Below the pieces are notes generated by a model. It was given only the letters and a program-made list of their open reading frames with translations, did not search any database and was not told the DNA's origin. From Agrococcus jejuensis (GTDB taxonomy: Bacteria; Actinomycetota; Actinomycetes; Actinomycetales; Microbacteriaceae): DNA of 64,000 nucleotides. Location of the stretch: NCBI RefSeq assembly GCF_007679035.1, contig NZ_VEFR01000005.1, positions 1 through 64,000 on the forward strand, read 5' to 3'. The first letter of the stretch is position 1; every line of letters begins with the position of its first letter. Shown piece after piece: positions 7,525 to 16,520 of this stretch. The position numbers were made by a program, and so were the translations under genes.

Positions 7525-8625
7525 TCAGCGTCGCGCGGGGCCGTCGCCGTGGTCGTCGACCGGCTGCTCGTGGCCAATCGGCGCCGAGGCGTCCGTCGGC
7601 ACCTCCTGATCGCTCTGGTCGATCGCGGCGTCCGCATCCTCGGGGACGCCGGGAGCGTGCGTGCGCGGCTCGACCCGCGTCTCCGCAGCCGTGGTGGACG
7701 CGTGCGCTGCGGCTCCGGCGATCGGGCCGTTCGCGACGGGCGGCGTCACGGGCGCCGCCGGCACGACCGGCGGTGCGACCTGGGGTGCAGCCGGGTGCGA
7801 CGGGTGCGTCGGCACGACGGGCGGGGCGACGCCCTGGGGCCCCTCGAGCCAGCGCGTCGACAGCGCGACGAGCGCACCCGCGAGCAGCAGCAGGAGCGCC
7901 CGGACGATCGCGATCGCGATCATGCCCGCGGTGCCCCACGGCAGCACGACGGTCTCGAGCATCACGATCCAGGTCGCGACGGCCACCGCGAGGCCGGCTG
8001 CGACCCAGCGAGCGGCGGCGTGGCGAACGCCTGCGACGCCGGCGACGACGAGCAGCGGCGCGACGACCAGCGTGTCGGACAGCAGCAGCGCGAGGGCGTC
8101 GCCGTCGGGCGAGCGCACGTACGGCGTCGCGACGACGATCGCACCGGCGATGGCTGCGACCACGACGGCCCCGATCCACGCGGTGCCCTCACGGCGATCG
8201 CCCGCGCGGGCGGCAGCGGTCGCGACGAGCGCGACGACGACGGCCGCGAGCGCGAGACCCGTCGCGGCGGCGTCGCCCAGGTGCCCCAGCACGACGACGC
8301 CGGGCGCGCCGTCGGCGCCGACGACGATCGCGACGACCACGAGCATGAGGCCGTGGAGCGCGAGGACGGGGATCGCCAGCACGAGCAGCCACGCGACGCG
8401 CGACGCGATGGCGCCGAGCGCGAGCACGAGGGATGCGGGCACCGCCGCCGAGATCGCCGCCTCGGCGACGACGCCGAGGTCGGGCGTCGCGACGAGGCCG
8501 ATGGCCGCGAGCGTCTGCGGCGCGAGCAGCCATGTCGAGACCGCGATCGCGAGGATGCCGAGCCCGAGCACGCCCGTGCGCTGCCTCGGCGGTCGGGTCC
8601 AGGTGGAGGCCGGGAACGCGGTCAT
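7525..8625 (-). CDS. Multi-pass membrane protein with proline-rich tail
   Basis: 366 residues: about eight hydrophobic segments over the first 255, then about 110 residues rich in P, A, V and acidic residues, unlikely to fold. No catalytic motif is visible and I do not recognise a family. It is not part of a tight operon: 76 bases separate it from the GT2 gene downstream and 68 from the SPFH gene upstream. The disordered cytoplasmic or external tail could bind a partner protein, but nothing in the sequence says which. Confidence 0.6.
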   Translation of the reverse strand: MTAFPASTWTRPPRQRTGVLGLGILAIAVSTWLLAPQTLAAIGLVATPDLGVVAEAAISAAVPASLVLALGAIASRVAWLLVLAIPVLALHGLMLVVVAIVVGADGAPGVVVLGHLGDAAATGLALAAVVVALVATAAARAGDRREGTAWIGAVVVAAIAGAIVVATPYVRSPDGDALALLLSDTLVVAPLLVVAGVAGVRHAAARWVAAGLAVAVATWIVMLETVVLPWGTAGMIAIAIVRALLLLLAGALVALSTRWLEGPQGVAPPVVPTHPSHPAAPQVAPPVVPAAPVTPPVANGPIAGAAAHASTTAAETRVEPRTHAPGVPEDADAAIDQSDQEVPTDASAPIGHEQPVDDHGDGPARR

Positions 8626-8693
8626 CGTGGTGCTCCTCGCGTCGGGTGCGATGGCTCCACGCTACGCATCCGCGCTGGATGCGCCATCTGGAG

Positions 8694-9413
8694 TCAGCGA
8701 GCCAGCGGCACCACGACGTCGCCGGGATCCCGCGTGCGGATCGCCTCGGCCAGCATGTAGCCCTCGGTGAGCGCGTCGCCCGTGAGCGTGACGCGGAGCA
8801 GCTCGACGCCGCACGCCTCGAGCACCTGCTGCCTGCACTCGGCGAGCACGAGGTCCGACATGTCGGCGTTCGACGGCAGCGGCGGGGCGCCGAGGTCGCG
8901 GATGACGTCGCGCAGCGCGGCGCCGACGACGTTCGACACGCGCTCGTGCACGTTCAGCACCTCGAGCTCGAACACGCGCAGCGCCCTGCCCGTCACCTCG
9001 GGGCGCCACTCGATCGACGCCTGCACGAGGTAGGTGTGGCCCGTGCCCGTCGTGAGGTGGCGGGCCGGCAGGTCGGCGGCGCGCGTGCGCACGTCGACCA
9101 TGCGGTACCAGAGCAGCAGCGGGAAGGCGCCGTGCGTGCCCGGCCGCAGCACCACGAGCTCGCCCTCGGGGCTCGCCGCGTGCTTGAGCTGCCCCGCCTT
9201 CGGCCCGCGCGTGTAGCGCACGGCGTGCTCGCGCTTGCGGATGATCGGCCGCCCGTTGCGCGTGCGGATGGCCGCCCATCCCTCGTCGACGGTGACGATG
9301 AAGAGCCTCAGCAGCGCAGGCACGATGAGCAGCACCGTGAGGACGCCGCCACCCACCTTCAGGATCTGGCCCAGGCCCGCGCCCCCGAAGCCCGAGAGGA
9401 TGCTGGCGAACAT
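8694..9413 (-). CDS. SPFH / band-7 domain membrane protein
   Basis: 239 residues. One membrane helix (about 18-38) is followed by a domain with the stomatin/prohibitin pattern: VDEGWAAIRTRNGR, a central region where LRDVIRDLG and VLNVHERV match the SPFH helix region, and a final strand LLRVTLTG. Such proteins form oligomers in membrane microdomains and often control proteases or envelope stability. Unlike FloT or HflK/C it lacks a long coiled coil, so it is a short member. The ATG at 9413 has GGAG upstream. Confidence 0.7.
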   Translation of the reverse strand: MFASILSGFGGAGLGQILKVGGGVLTVLLIVPALLRLFIVTVDEGWAAIRTRNGRPIIRKREHAVRYTRGPKAGQLKHAASPEGELVVLRPGTHGAFPLLLWYRMVDVRTRAADLPARHLTTGTGHTYLVQASIEWRPEVTGRALRVFELEVLNVHERVSNVVGAALRDVIRDLGAPPLPSNADMSDLVLAECRQQVLEACGVELLRVTLTGDALTEGYMLAEAIRTRDPGDVVVPLAR

Positions 9414-9546
9414 CGCGTCTCCTTCACGTCGACGCGTCCAGCGTGGCGTGCCCGCGACGCGATCGTGGCCGTTCGACGGCGGGATCGGCGATCGTTCACC
9501 GGCGCGTCGCGCATCCTTCGCCGCCGCGTCGTCGGCGCATCACTGG

Positions 9547-9619
9547 TGGGCCCCGTGGGGCTCGAACCCACGACCTACGGATTAAAAGTCCGATGCTCTA
9601 CCGACTGAGCTAGAGGCCC
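9547..9619 (-). tRNA. tRNA-Lys (anticodon TTT)
   Basis: The minus strand folds as a complete 73-base cloverleaf: acceptor GGGCCTC pairs with GGGGCCC (one G-U), the anticodon loop is CTTTTAA with TTT as anticodon, and the T arm has GGGTTCGAGCCC. CCA is encoded directly after the discriminator A, at 9544-9546. Confidence 0.97.
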
Positions 9620-9653
9620 GCGAACCTCGATCCTCCCACTCACCCATCACGTC

Positions 9654-9708
9654 GATTGGGCAGTAGTTGCAGTCTTCACGGCGTGTCGACTGCAACTACT
9701 GCCCAATC
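9654..9708. repeat. Perfect 21-bp inverted repeat with 13-base loop
   Basis: Arms 9654-9674 and 9688-9708 are exact reverse complements, begin GATTGGGCAG and enclose TTCACGGCGTGTC. No T tract follows on either side, so it is a poor intrinsic terminator. It lies between the end of the hydrolase gene and tRNA-Lys, both on the minus strand. It could be a transcript-ending or RNA-stabilising hairpin, a protein-binding palindrome or a member of a dispersed repeat family. I see no second copy in this window. Confidence 0.85.
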
Positions 9709-9732
9709 AGCTGGATCTAGTGACCAATCACG

Positions 9733-11427
9733 TCACAGGCCGGGAGCCAGCGCCTCGGGGGCGCCGACGAGCGACGCCGGTGCCGTGCCGGGCGTGCCGG
9801 GTGCCGCCGCGAACGGGGCCACGTCCTGCCCGCAGGTGGCCGGCATGGATGCGCTGGGCGTCGCGAGGTAGGTGGCGATCGCCGCGTTGGCGCACGCCGA
9901 GACGCCGAGGGTCGTGTGGCCGTAGCCCTCGACCGTCAGCACGCTCGCGTTCGCGAAGCGGTCGGCGTACGGCTGCGTCTGGTCGTACGGCGTCGCGGGA
10001 TCGTGGCGCGTGCCGATCACGAGCACGGGCGCCTCCGTCGACTGGTCCCACGGGCCCATGTACGCGTCCTCGTCGACGAACGGCACGAACTCGCACTGCG
10101 CGCCCACCCACGAGCGGAACCGGCCGAAGTGCGGCGCCTCGGCGTCCGCGGCATCGGCCTGCGCCGGGTAGTCCCACGGCTGCAGCGGGTGCTCGCCGTC
10201 GACGCACATCGATGCGAGCGCCGAGCCGACGCCCGAGTAGTCCTCGAGGAGGCCGAGCTCGCGCAGCCAGTCGCCGATGTCGCTGAGCTGCACGCCGCGC
10301 TGCTGCGTCGTCATGGCCTGCTGCGGCTCGGTGAGCGCGAGCAGCTGCGTGAACGTGTCGGCGAGCGGTCCGAAGCCGGCGGGGGAGTACAGCGACTGGA
10401 ACGCGACTGCGACGGCGGTGCCGTAGTCGACCGTCAGCGTCGTGCCGTCGGGGCTCGGGATCTCGACGGGCTGCTGCTGCAGCCGCGCGAGCAGCGTCTC
10501 GACGGCGGCACGCGGGTCGCCCGTCGCCGCGAGGGAGCAGGATGCGGGGCCAACCTCGGCGCAGACCGCCAGGAACTCGTCGAGCACCTGGCTCGCTGCG
10601 AGGCCCTGGCCGGTGCGCACGCCGATCGAGCCGTCGCCGCCCGACCAGCGCGAGGGCTCGAGGGTGCCGTCGATCGCGAGGGCCCGCACGCGGTCGGGGA
10701 AGAGCATCCCGTACGTCGCGCCGAGGATCGAGCCGTACGAGTAGCCGAGGTAGCTCAGCTGCTCGTCGCCCACCGCCTGCCGCAGCAGGTCCATGTCGCG
10801 GGCGACGTTCGCGGTCGAGGCGTGCTCGATGCGCGAGCCCGAGAGCGTCTCGCAGGCGAGCGCCATGGCGCCGAACTGGGCGATGGTCGACGCCTCCTCC
10901 TCGGCGGTGAGGGGCACGGCGACGCCCTCGGCGAGGAACGCCTGCTCCGACGCGGCGTCGGGGAAGCACGTGACGGGGTCGGAGAGGCCGACGCCGCGCG
11001 GGTCGAAGCCGATGACGTCGAACTGCGCGTGCACCTGCGGGTCGAGGAAGGCGCCGAGCTGGTGCAGCGTCGCGACGCCGGGCCCGCCGGGCCCGCCGAA
11101 GTTGAGGAAGAGGCTGCCGATGCGCTGCGCCGGGTCGGTCGCAGGCAGGCGCGTGAGCGCGATCGACGTCGTGTCGCCCGTCGGCTCGTCGTAGTCCGAC
11201 GGCACGGCGGCCGTCGCGCACTCGAACGCCTCGAGGCCCTCGCCCTCGCACGCCGCCCACGCGAGATCGGGCACGGGTGCCGCGACCTGCGCGGCGGGGG
11301 ACGAGGATGCGGGCTCGGCGGCGGGCGCCGCGCTCGCGATGGCGGGCGAGGCGACGACGAGCAACGCTGCTGCGCCGATCGCCGACATCGTGCGGACCGG
11401 TGGTCTGGGGTGTCTGCTGCTTCGCAT
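9733..11427 (-). CDS. Secreted alpha/beta hydrolase (tripeptidyl aminopeptidase-like)
   Basis: 564 residues with a Sec signal peptide (basic start, hydrophobic core 14-30, ASA-A cleavage near 33). The oxyanion loop NFGGPGGPG is at 109-117, GFDPRGVGLS at 140-149 and the nucleophile elbow GYSYG at 228-232 (Ser230). The acid lies in GTRHDPATP and the histidine in GYGHTT near the C-terminus. The layout matches the Streptomyces Tap/SlpD-E peptidases, which remove tripeptides from the N-terminus of exported proteins. ATG 11427 is preceded by AAGGAGG. The gene stands alone, 157 bases from a divergent gene. Confidence 0.85.
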   Translation of the reverse strand: MRSSRHPRPPVRTMSAIGAAALLVVASPAIASAAPAAEPASSSPAAQVAAPVPDLAWAACEGEGLEAFECATAAVPSDYDEPTGDTTSIALTRLPATDPAQRIGSLFLNFGGPGGPGVATLHQLGAFLDPQVHAQFDVIGFDPRGVGLSDPVTCFPDAASEQAFLAEGVAVPLTAEEEASTIAQFGAMALACETLSGSRIEHASTANVARDMDLLRQAVGDEQLSYLGYSYGSILGATYGMLFPDRVRALAIDGTLEPSRWSGGDGSIGVRTGQGLAASQVLDEFLAVCAEVGPASCSLAATGDPRAAVETLLARLQQQPVEIPSPDGTTLTVDYGTAVAVAFQSLYSPAGFGPLADTFTQLLALTEPQQAMTTQQRGVQLSDIGDWLRELGLLEDYSGVGSALASMCVDGEHPLQPWDYPAQADAADAEAPHFGRFRSWVGAQCEFVPFVDEDAYMGPWDQSTEAPVLVIGTRHDPATPYDQTQPYADRFANASVLTVEGYGHTTLGVSACANAAIATYLATPSASMPATCGQDVAPFAAAPGTPGTAPASLVGAPEALAPGL

Positions 11428-11584
11428 GCCCTCCTTCCTATCCAGCGCCGGGCACGTCGCGGATCCCCCGAACGATGGAAGTCGGGGGACGGATGTGGCA
11501 CGGGCCCCGCCGTGGTGCGCATCCCGGGTCGGGAATGCCGTCGGTACCCTGGACGCTGCATCCCGAGGCTGTCGAAGGAGGGGC

Positions 11585-12211
11585 ATGGCCCAGCACGCAC
11601 GACCGGCGCGGTACGCGTCGCGATGGTTCGAGCAGTTCGTCGGCGACATGGATCCCGTCGCCCGCGTGCAGCTCGCCCACGAGACCGCCGCCGCGCTCCT
11701 GGCGCGCGTGCGCACCGACGTCGACGCCGACGTCGTCGAGCGCCTGCTCGCCCTCGCCGCCGACGACGGCATCGACTCGGTCGCGGAGCTCTGGGCCGAC
11801 GCGCGGCCGCACACGCTGCCCGGTGCCCTGTGGCGCATCCACCTGCTGCGCACGATGGTCGCGCAGCAGGCGGTCGACGTCGCCGCCCACTTCACCGTCG
11901 GCGCCGAGCGGCTGCGCACCGCCGACCCCGTCGTCGCGGGCGCCGCGACGCCCACGGGGCCGGAGGAGATCGCGGTGCTCGCCGACGAGATCCTGCGCGG
12001 CGTCTTCGCGGGCGACCTCGCCCTCGCGCTCGACCGCGCCGCCGCGTTCAGCCGCATCGCCGGCGCCGGCGCGCTCGCGGAGGCGGATGCGCGCGACGCG
12101 TACGACGCCGACGCGGCGACGAGGCTCACGCGGCGAGCGTCGCGGCTCGCGACCCTCGCCGACGACCTCGCCGCGTCTGCAGCCCTGCAGCGACGCGACG
12201 CCCTGCACTGA
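11585..12211 (+). CDS. Conserved actinobacterial protein, unknown function
   Basis: 208 residues, almost wholly helical by composition, with no signal peptide. Features are a WFEQFVGDMDP start, an HETAAALLARVR segment, a GALWRIHLLR segment and VVAGAATPTGPEEI followed by ADEILRGVFAGDLALALDRAAAF. Proteins of this kind in related genomes are often labelled RNA polymerase beta subunit, which the sequence does not support; no polymerase motif is present. ATG 11585 has GAAGGAGG nine bases upstream. It sits alone between the divergent hydrolase and a lipoprotein gene. Confidence 0.7.
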   Translation: MAQHARPARYASRWFEQFVGDMDPVARVQLAHETAAALLARVRTDVDADVVERLLALAADDGIDSVAELWADARPHTLPGALWRIHLLRTMVAQQAVDVAAHFTVGAERLRTADPVVAGAATPTGPEEIAVLADEILRGVFAGDLALALDRAAAFSRIAGAGALAEADARDAYDADAATRLTRRASRLATLADDLAASAALQRRDALH

Positions 12212-12291
12212 CGCGCTCGGGCGGCGTCCAGCGGAGGTCCAAGGATGGCGGACTCGTCGCGGCTATCCTGGCGCGACGACCGGGAGGTTCC

Positions 12292-12888
12292 ATGGACACC
12301 ACGCTTCGACTCCGTCGACTCGGCCTCGTCGGCGCTGCCGCGATCGCCATCGCCACGCTCGCGGGATGCGTGATCCCGGCTCCGGCCCCGAGCGCGCCGC
12401 AGACCTCCGAGCCGCCCGCGTCGACCCAGCCTCCCGTCGCGAGCGACCCGCCGGCCAGCGACCCGCCCGCGAGCGACCCGCCCGCCGAGGCGGCGTACGA
12501 GCTGCAGAACGACGACGCGGCCGCGGTCGTGTGGTCGTTCGAGCCCGTCGACGCCCAGCGCGTCGACACCGACTCGATCGGGAACGTCGCCGATCCTGGC
12601 CAGCAGCTCGTGATCCTGCACCTGGACGGGCAGCTGCTCTCGGGATCGCCCGACTTCTACTACCAGTTCACGGTGCAGGCCTACGACCCCGCGACGAGCC
12701 AGACCATCGGACTCAGCTCGGCGAGCTCCTTCTACGCCGAGGACGACCTGTTCACGGTAGGGCGGCAGGAGTCGTTCACGAACGCCGACGCCATCTTCCA
12801 GCTCCCCGAGGGCTGGGACATCTCGAACTGGCGCATCGTCTGCAACGAGACCGGCGAGGAGTGGGTCGTGCAGGTGCCCGTCGTCTGA
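12292..12888 (+). CDS. Lipoprotein with Pro/Ser-rich linker
   Basis: 198 residues. A basic start and hydrophobic core end in the lipobox LAGC (Cys25), so the protein is lipid-anchored outside. Residues about 27-66 form a P/S/A/D linker with a repeated ASDPP unit, followed by a globular domain of about 130 residues with one cysteine (CNETGEEW) near the end. The domain is beta-rich by pattern and resembles small secreted domains of unknown function; I do not recognise it. ATG 12292 is preceded by GGGAGG at good spacing. A -10-like TATCCT lies upstream. Confidence 0.72.
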   Translation: MDTTLRLRRLGLVGAAAIAIATLAGCVIPAPAPSAPQTSEPPASTQPPVASDPPASDPPASDPPAEAAYELQNDDAAAVVWSFEPVDAQRVDTDSIGNVADPGQQLVILHLDGQLLSGSPDFYYQFTVQAYDPATSQTIGLSSASSFYAEDDLFTVGRQESFTNADAIFQLPEGWDISNWRIVCNETGEEWVVQVPVV

Positions 12889-12934
12889 CGGCCGGATCGG
12901 ACACGCCCGAGCCTTCGCGGCGCGCGAACGGGCT

Positions 12935-12955
12935 CGAACCCTGCGACCGGGTTCG
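12935..12955 (+). terminator. 7-bp hairpin downstream of the lipoprotein gene
   Basis: CGAACCC, seven bases, then GGGTTCG is a perfect stem 47 bases after the lipoprotein stop. It has no T tract, so it could be a weak terminator or part of the structured region that follows. Confidence 0.4.
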
Positions 12956-12969
12956 CTACAGTGGTCGTC

Positions 12970-13045
12970 GCCGGGCCGCGAACCCCGGGCTCCAATCTTC
13001 GCCGCTTCGAGCGGCCTACCGCCGAGAGGCGTTCCGCGGCCCGGC
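12970..13045. ncRNA. Candidate 76-base structured RNA upstream of pstS
   Basis: Bases 12970-12980 (GCCGGGCCGCG) pair perfectly with 13035-13045. Inside are two further stems: GCCGC-TTCGA-GCGGC (13001-13015) and CGCC-GAGA-GGCG (13020-13031), the latter closed by a GNRA tetraloop, so a three-way junction can form. A -10-like TACAGT at 12957-12962 would start a plus-strand transcript at about the first base of the stem. It is not a tRNA: no T-loop or anticodon arm fits. It lies upstream of the PHO box, so it is not simply the pstS leader. Strand and expression are unproven. Confidence 0.35.
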
Positions 13046-13100
13046 ATCATCGTCTCCGCACCTGGATGCGCGCCACCAGCGAGCGAGACGTTCCGGGTGC

Positions 13101-13122
13101 GTTCACCTGCCGTTCACCTCCG
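13101..13122 (+). promoter_or_regulatory. PHO box upstream of pstS
   Basis: Two 11-base direct repeats, GTTCACCTGCC and GTTCACCTCCG, match the actinobacterial PhoP/RegX3 box unit GTTCACC. A -10-like TACCGT at 13150-13155 puts the box about where the -35 region would be, as expected for an activator site. The next match candidate regulator is RegX3 at 28558-29241. Confidence 0.8.
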
Positions 13123-13229
13123 AACGCCGAACGAGCCATGACCGATCCCTACCGTGGGCGAGGCGCATTCGCTGCGCCTGACGATGCGGGGCCCTCCCGC
13201 ACTCCCCACATTCCGAAAGGGATCACAGC

Positions 13230-14327
13230 GTGAAGATCACGAAGCTCGGCCGCGCGGCGCTCATCGCCGGCGTCGGCAGCATCCTCCTCGCCTCCTGCGC
13301 CGCGAACGAGGGCACCTCGGGCGGCGAGGCCGTCGAGGGTGGCGTCACCGGCACCATCGAGGCCACGGGCGCGTCGTCGCAGACGGCAGCGCAGGAGGCA
13401 TGGGTCGCCGCGTTCCTCGAGGCGAACCCCGAGTCCGACGTCATCTACGAGCCCACCGGCTCGGGCGTGGGCCGCGACAACTTCCTCGCCGGTGCGTCGA
13501 ACTTCATCGGCTCGGACCGCGCGTTCAACGAGGAGGAGCTCGCCGCGGGCGGCTTCGGCTCGTGCACGACCGACGACATCATCGAGATCCCCGTCTACAT
13601 CTCGCCCGTCGCCGTCATCTTCAACATCGACGGCGTCGACTCGCTGAACCTCGACGCCGAGACGATCGCCGGCCTCTTCGCGGGCACGATCACGAACTGG
13701 AACGACCCGGCGATCGCCGAGCAGAACCCCGACGCGGAGCTCCCGGACCTCGCGGTCTCGCCGGTGCACCGCTCGGACGCGTCGGGCACGCAGGAGACCT
13801 TCACGGCCTACCTCGAGGCGACCGCTGCCGACGTGTGGACCTACGAGGCCTCCGACGAGTGGCCCATCCAGGGCGGCGAGGCGGCCCAGGGCACCTCGGG
13901 CGTCGTCGACCGCGTGGGCGGCGGCCAGGGCACGGTCGGCTTCGCCGACGCGTCGCAGGCCGGCGACCTCGGCACCGTCGCGGTGCAGGTCGGCGAGGAG
14001 TACGTGCCGTTCTCGCCCGAGGCCGCTGCCGAGCTCGTCGCCGGCGCGACGCAGGAGGAGGGCCGCGGCGACGCCGACCTCGTCTTCGACGTCGACCCGG
14101 CCGCTGCCGCCGACGGCGCGTACCCGATCGCGCTCGTCTCGTACCTCATCGGCTGCACCTCGTACGAGGACCCCGAGGTCGCCGCGACCGTGCAGGCGTA
14201 CTTCTCGTACGTCGCCTCGGCCGAGGGCCAGGACGCCGCTGCCGAGAACGCCGGCTCGGCTCCGATCAACGACGACCTGCGCTCGCAGATCGAGGACGCC
14301 ATCGCCCTGATCCAGGTCGAGGGCTGA
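13230..14327 (+). CDS. pstS: Phosphate ABC transporter substrate-binding lipoprotein PstS
   Basis: 365 residues. The signal ends in the lipobox LASC, so the mature protein is anchored outside by Cys23. IEATGASSQTAAQEAWV is the first phosphate-binding loop, GSGVGRDNF the second, and HRSDASGTQETF the third; these are the standard PstS contacts. It captures phosphate for PstCAB. The PHO box at 13101 lies about 110 bases upstream, so it should be induced by phosphate starvation. It is separated from pstC by a strong hairpin, which would favour more PstS than permease. Confidence 0.96.
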   Translation: MKITKLGRAALIAGVGSILLASCAANEGTSGGEAVEGGVTGTIEATGASSQTAAQEAWVAAFLEANPESDVIYEPTGSGVGRDNFLAGASNFIGSDRAFNEEELAAGGFGSCTTDDIIEIPVYISPVAVIFNIDGVDSLNLDAETIAGLFAGTITNWNDPAIAEQNPDAELPDLAVSPVHRSDASGTQETFTAYLEATAADVWTYEASDEWPIQGGEAAQGTSGVVDRVGGGQGTVGFADASQAGDLGTVAVQVGEEYVPFSPEAAAELVAGATQEEGRGDADLVFDVDPAAAADGAYPIALVSYLIGCTSYEDPEVAATVQAYFSYVASAEGQDAAAENAGSAPINDDLRSQIEDAIALIQVEG

Positions 14328-14342
14328 TCTCCTGATCGCCGT

Positions 14343-14387
14343 TGGGGCTGATGGCCGGGATGCAGGGCATCCTGGTCATCAGCCCCA
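14343..14387 (+). promoter_or_regulatory. 20-bp hairpin between pstS and pstC
   Basis: Arm 14343-14362 (starts TGGGGCTGATG) pairs with 14368-14387 over 20 positions, two of them G-U, around the loop CAGGG. No T tract follows. It is in the right place to stabilise the pstS 3' end or reduce read-through into pstCAB. It also argues against the earlier TTG start for pstC at 14342. Confidence 0.75.
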
Positions 14388-14428
14388 CACCACTGCCACC
14401 GCTCGATGACACGAAGGGCCGACGCGGC

Positions 14429-15415
14429 ATGACGACCAGCTCCACGGCGCAGCAGCAGCAGGAAGACCCTGCGCAGCCGCCGAAGGCCACGCAGCAGACG
14501 CGGCCAGCAGTCCGTCGCCTCGGCGACTCGATCTTCTCCGGCACCGCGCTCGGCGCAGGCATCATCATCCTGCTCGTGCTCGCGGCGGTCGCCATCTTCC
14601 TCGTCGCGCAGAGCATCCCCGGCCTGTCGAGCGAGGACAACACGATCCTCCGCGACCGCTCGTTCCTCGAGTACGTCGTGCCGCTCGCGTTCGGCACCGT
14701 GTGGGCATCGCTCATCGCCCTCGTCATCGCGGCCCCCATCGCGATCGGCATCGCGCTGTTCATCTCGCACTACGCACCGCGCCGCTTCGCCGCGGTGCTC
14801 GGCTACGTCATCGACCTGCTCGCCGCCGTCCCCTCCGTGGTCTTCGGCCTCTGGGGCGCGCTGACGCTCGCAGGGTTCGTGCAGCCGTTCTACGCGTGGC
14901 TCAACCAGAACCTCGGATGGTTCCCGCTCTTCAGCGGCCAGGCGTCGGCGACGGGCAACACGATCCTCACGGCATCGCTCGTGCTCGCGGTCATGATCCT
15001 GCCGATCATGACCGCCATCTGCCGCGAGGTCTTCCTGCAGGCGCCGCGCCTCCACGAGGAGGCGGCGCTCGCGCTCGGCGCGACGCGCTGGGAGATGATC
15101 CGCATGGCCGTGCTGCCCTTCGCCCGCGGCGGCATGGTCTCGGCAGCGATGCTCGCGCTCGGCCGCGCGCTCGGCGAGACGATGGCCGTGACGATGGTGC
15201 TGTCGGTCTCGGGCGTCATCAGCGTCGAGCTCCTCACGTCGACGAACCCGACGCCCATCCCCGCGAACATCGCGCTGCAGTTCCCCGAGGCGCACGGCAA
15301 CGGCGTGAACACGCTCATCGCCACCGGCCTCGTGCTCTTCGTCGTCACGTTCCTCGTGAACGCCATCGCCCGCGCGATCGTCAACCGTCGCGCCCAGTTC
15401 TCCGGAGCCAACTGA
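14429..15415 (+). CDS. pstC: Phosphate ABC transporter permease PstC
   Basis: 328 residues with six membrane helices. The permease loop [21 protein letters not shown] is the coupling-helix motif that contacts PstB, and an [13 protein letters not shown] segment follows, standard for PstC. It forms the channel with PstA. The ATG at 14429 is used because an upstream in-frame extension from 14342 would encode the hairpin. The stop overlaps the pstA start (TGATG). Confidence 0.95.
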   Translation: MTTSSTAQQQQEDPAQPPKATQQTRPAVRRLGDSIFSGTALGAGIIILLVLAAVAIFLVAQSIPGLSSEDNTILRDRSFLEYVVPLAFGTVWASLIALVIAAPIAIGIALFISHYAPRRFAAVLGYVIDLLAAVPSVVFGLWGALTLAGFVQPFYAWLNQNLGWFPLFSGQASATGNTILTASLVLAVMILPIMTAICREVFLQAPRLHEEAALALGATRWEMIRMAVLPFARGGMVSAAMLALGRALGETMAVTMVLSVSGVISVELLTSTNPTPIPANIALQFPEAHGNGVNTLIATGLVLFVVTFLVNAIARAIVNRRAQFSGAN

Positions 15416-16494
15416 TGACCGCCGTCGTCACCCGCGGGACCAGCTCGCTCGCCGCAGGCCGCCTGCCCAAGTGGGCCACCTGGGTCACGCTCGTCGCCGC
15501 GATGGTCGTGTCGGCCGTCGTGTTCGCGCTCATCAACATGGGCTCGGCCGCGTCGGACTTCAACGTCGCCGGCACCCTCGTCGTCGGCGCGATCCTCTAC
15601 CTCGTCGTCATCTACGTGCTCTCGCGCCTCAGCGAGAGCCCGCGCCACGCGATCGACCGCTTCGTCACGGCGCTCGTGACGAGCGCGTTCATCATCGCGA
15701 TCATCCCGCTCGTCTCGCTGCTCTACACCGTCGTCTCGTCGGGCATCGAGCGCTTCGACATCGAGTACTTCTCGTCGTCGATGCGCGGCGTCGTCGGCAC
15801 CGGCGGCGGCGCGATCCACGCGGTCTGGGGCACGATCCTCATCACGCTCGCCGCGACGATCATCTCGGTGCCGATCGGCCTCATGACGTCGATCTACCTC
15901 GTCGAGTACGGCGGCCGGGGCCGGATCGCGAAGGCCATCACGTTCTTCGTCGACGTCATGACGGGCATCCCGTCGATCGTCGCCGGCCTCTTCATCTTCG
16001 CCGTCTTTTCGATCTTCCTCGGGCCCGGCGCATCCATCGGCATCATGGGCGCGCTCGCCCTCGCCGTGCTCATGATCCCCGTCGTCGTGCGCTCGAGCGA
16101 GGAGCTGCTGCGCATCGTGCCCAACGAGCTGCGCGAGGCCTCGTACGCGCTCGGCGTGCCGAAGTGGCGCACGATCGTGAAGGTCGTGCTCCCCACGACG
16201 ATCGCGGGCATCATGACGGGCATCATGCTGTCGATCTCGCGCGTCATCGGCGAGACGGCCCCGCTGCTGCTCACGGCCGGCTTCACGACGAGCCTGAACA
16301 TGAACCTGTTCGACGGGCGCATGATGACGCTGCCCGTGTTCGTCTACAACCAGTACCAGAACCAGGGCACGAACCCCGACGAGGCCGTCGCCAGGGCGTG
16401 GGCGGGTGCGCTGACGCTCATCCTCATCGTCATGGCGCTCAACCTCGCGGCGCGCCTCATCGCCAAGATCTTCGCCCCCAAGCTGCGCGGCTGA
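15415..16494 (+). CDS. pstA: Phosphate ABC transporter permease PstA
   Basis: 359 residues, longer than most PstA because two extra N-terminal helices (about 20-42 and 52-72) precede the usual six. The coupling motif [21 protein letters not shown] and the [15 protein letters not shown] segment identify it. It pairs with PstC in the membrane. ATG 15415 shares a base with the pstC stop, so translation is coupled. The extra N-terminal pair is common in actinobacterial PstA. Confidence 0.94.
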   Translation: MTAVVTRGTSSLAAGRLPKWATWVTLVAAMVVSAVVFALINMGSAASDFNVAGTLVVGAILYLVVIYVLSRLSESPRHAIDRFVTALVTSAFIIAIIPLVSLLYTVVSSGIERFDIEYFSSSMRGVVGTGGGAIHAVWGTILITLAATIISVPIGLMTSIYLVEYGGRGRIAKAITFFVDVMTGIPSIVAGLFIFAVFSIFLGPGASIGIMGALALAVLMIPVVVRSSEELLRIVPNELREASYALGVPKWRTIVKVVLPTTIAGIMTGIMLSISRVIGETAPLLLTAGFTTSLNMNLFDGRMMTLPVFVYNQYQNQGTNPDEAVARAWAGALTLILIVMALNLAARLIAKIFAPKLRG

Positions 16495-16520
16495 GCCGCA
16501 GGAACCAGGAGACCACTTCC

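Noticed and set aside
12410..12490. Tandem repeat in the lipoprotein gene
   Set aside because: It encodes the ASDPP linker; ordinary low-complexity linker rather than a DNA element.
12970..13045. tRNA gene in the 76-base structured element
   Set aside because: The length fits, but neither strand gives an anticodon arm or a TTCGA T loop; the closing stem is 11 bp.
9733..13050. Very long minus frame reaching past the hydrolase start
   Set aside because: The part upstream of 11427 has no protein features and is antisense to two real plus-strand genes; ATG 11427 has a strong ribosome site and signal peptide.
14342..14428. Longer PstC starting at TTG 14342
   Set aside because: The extension is encoded by the 20-bp hairpin and has no PstC similarity; ATG 14429 fits.
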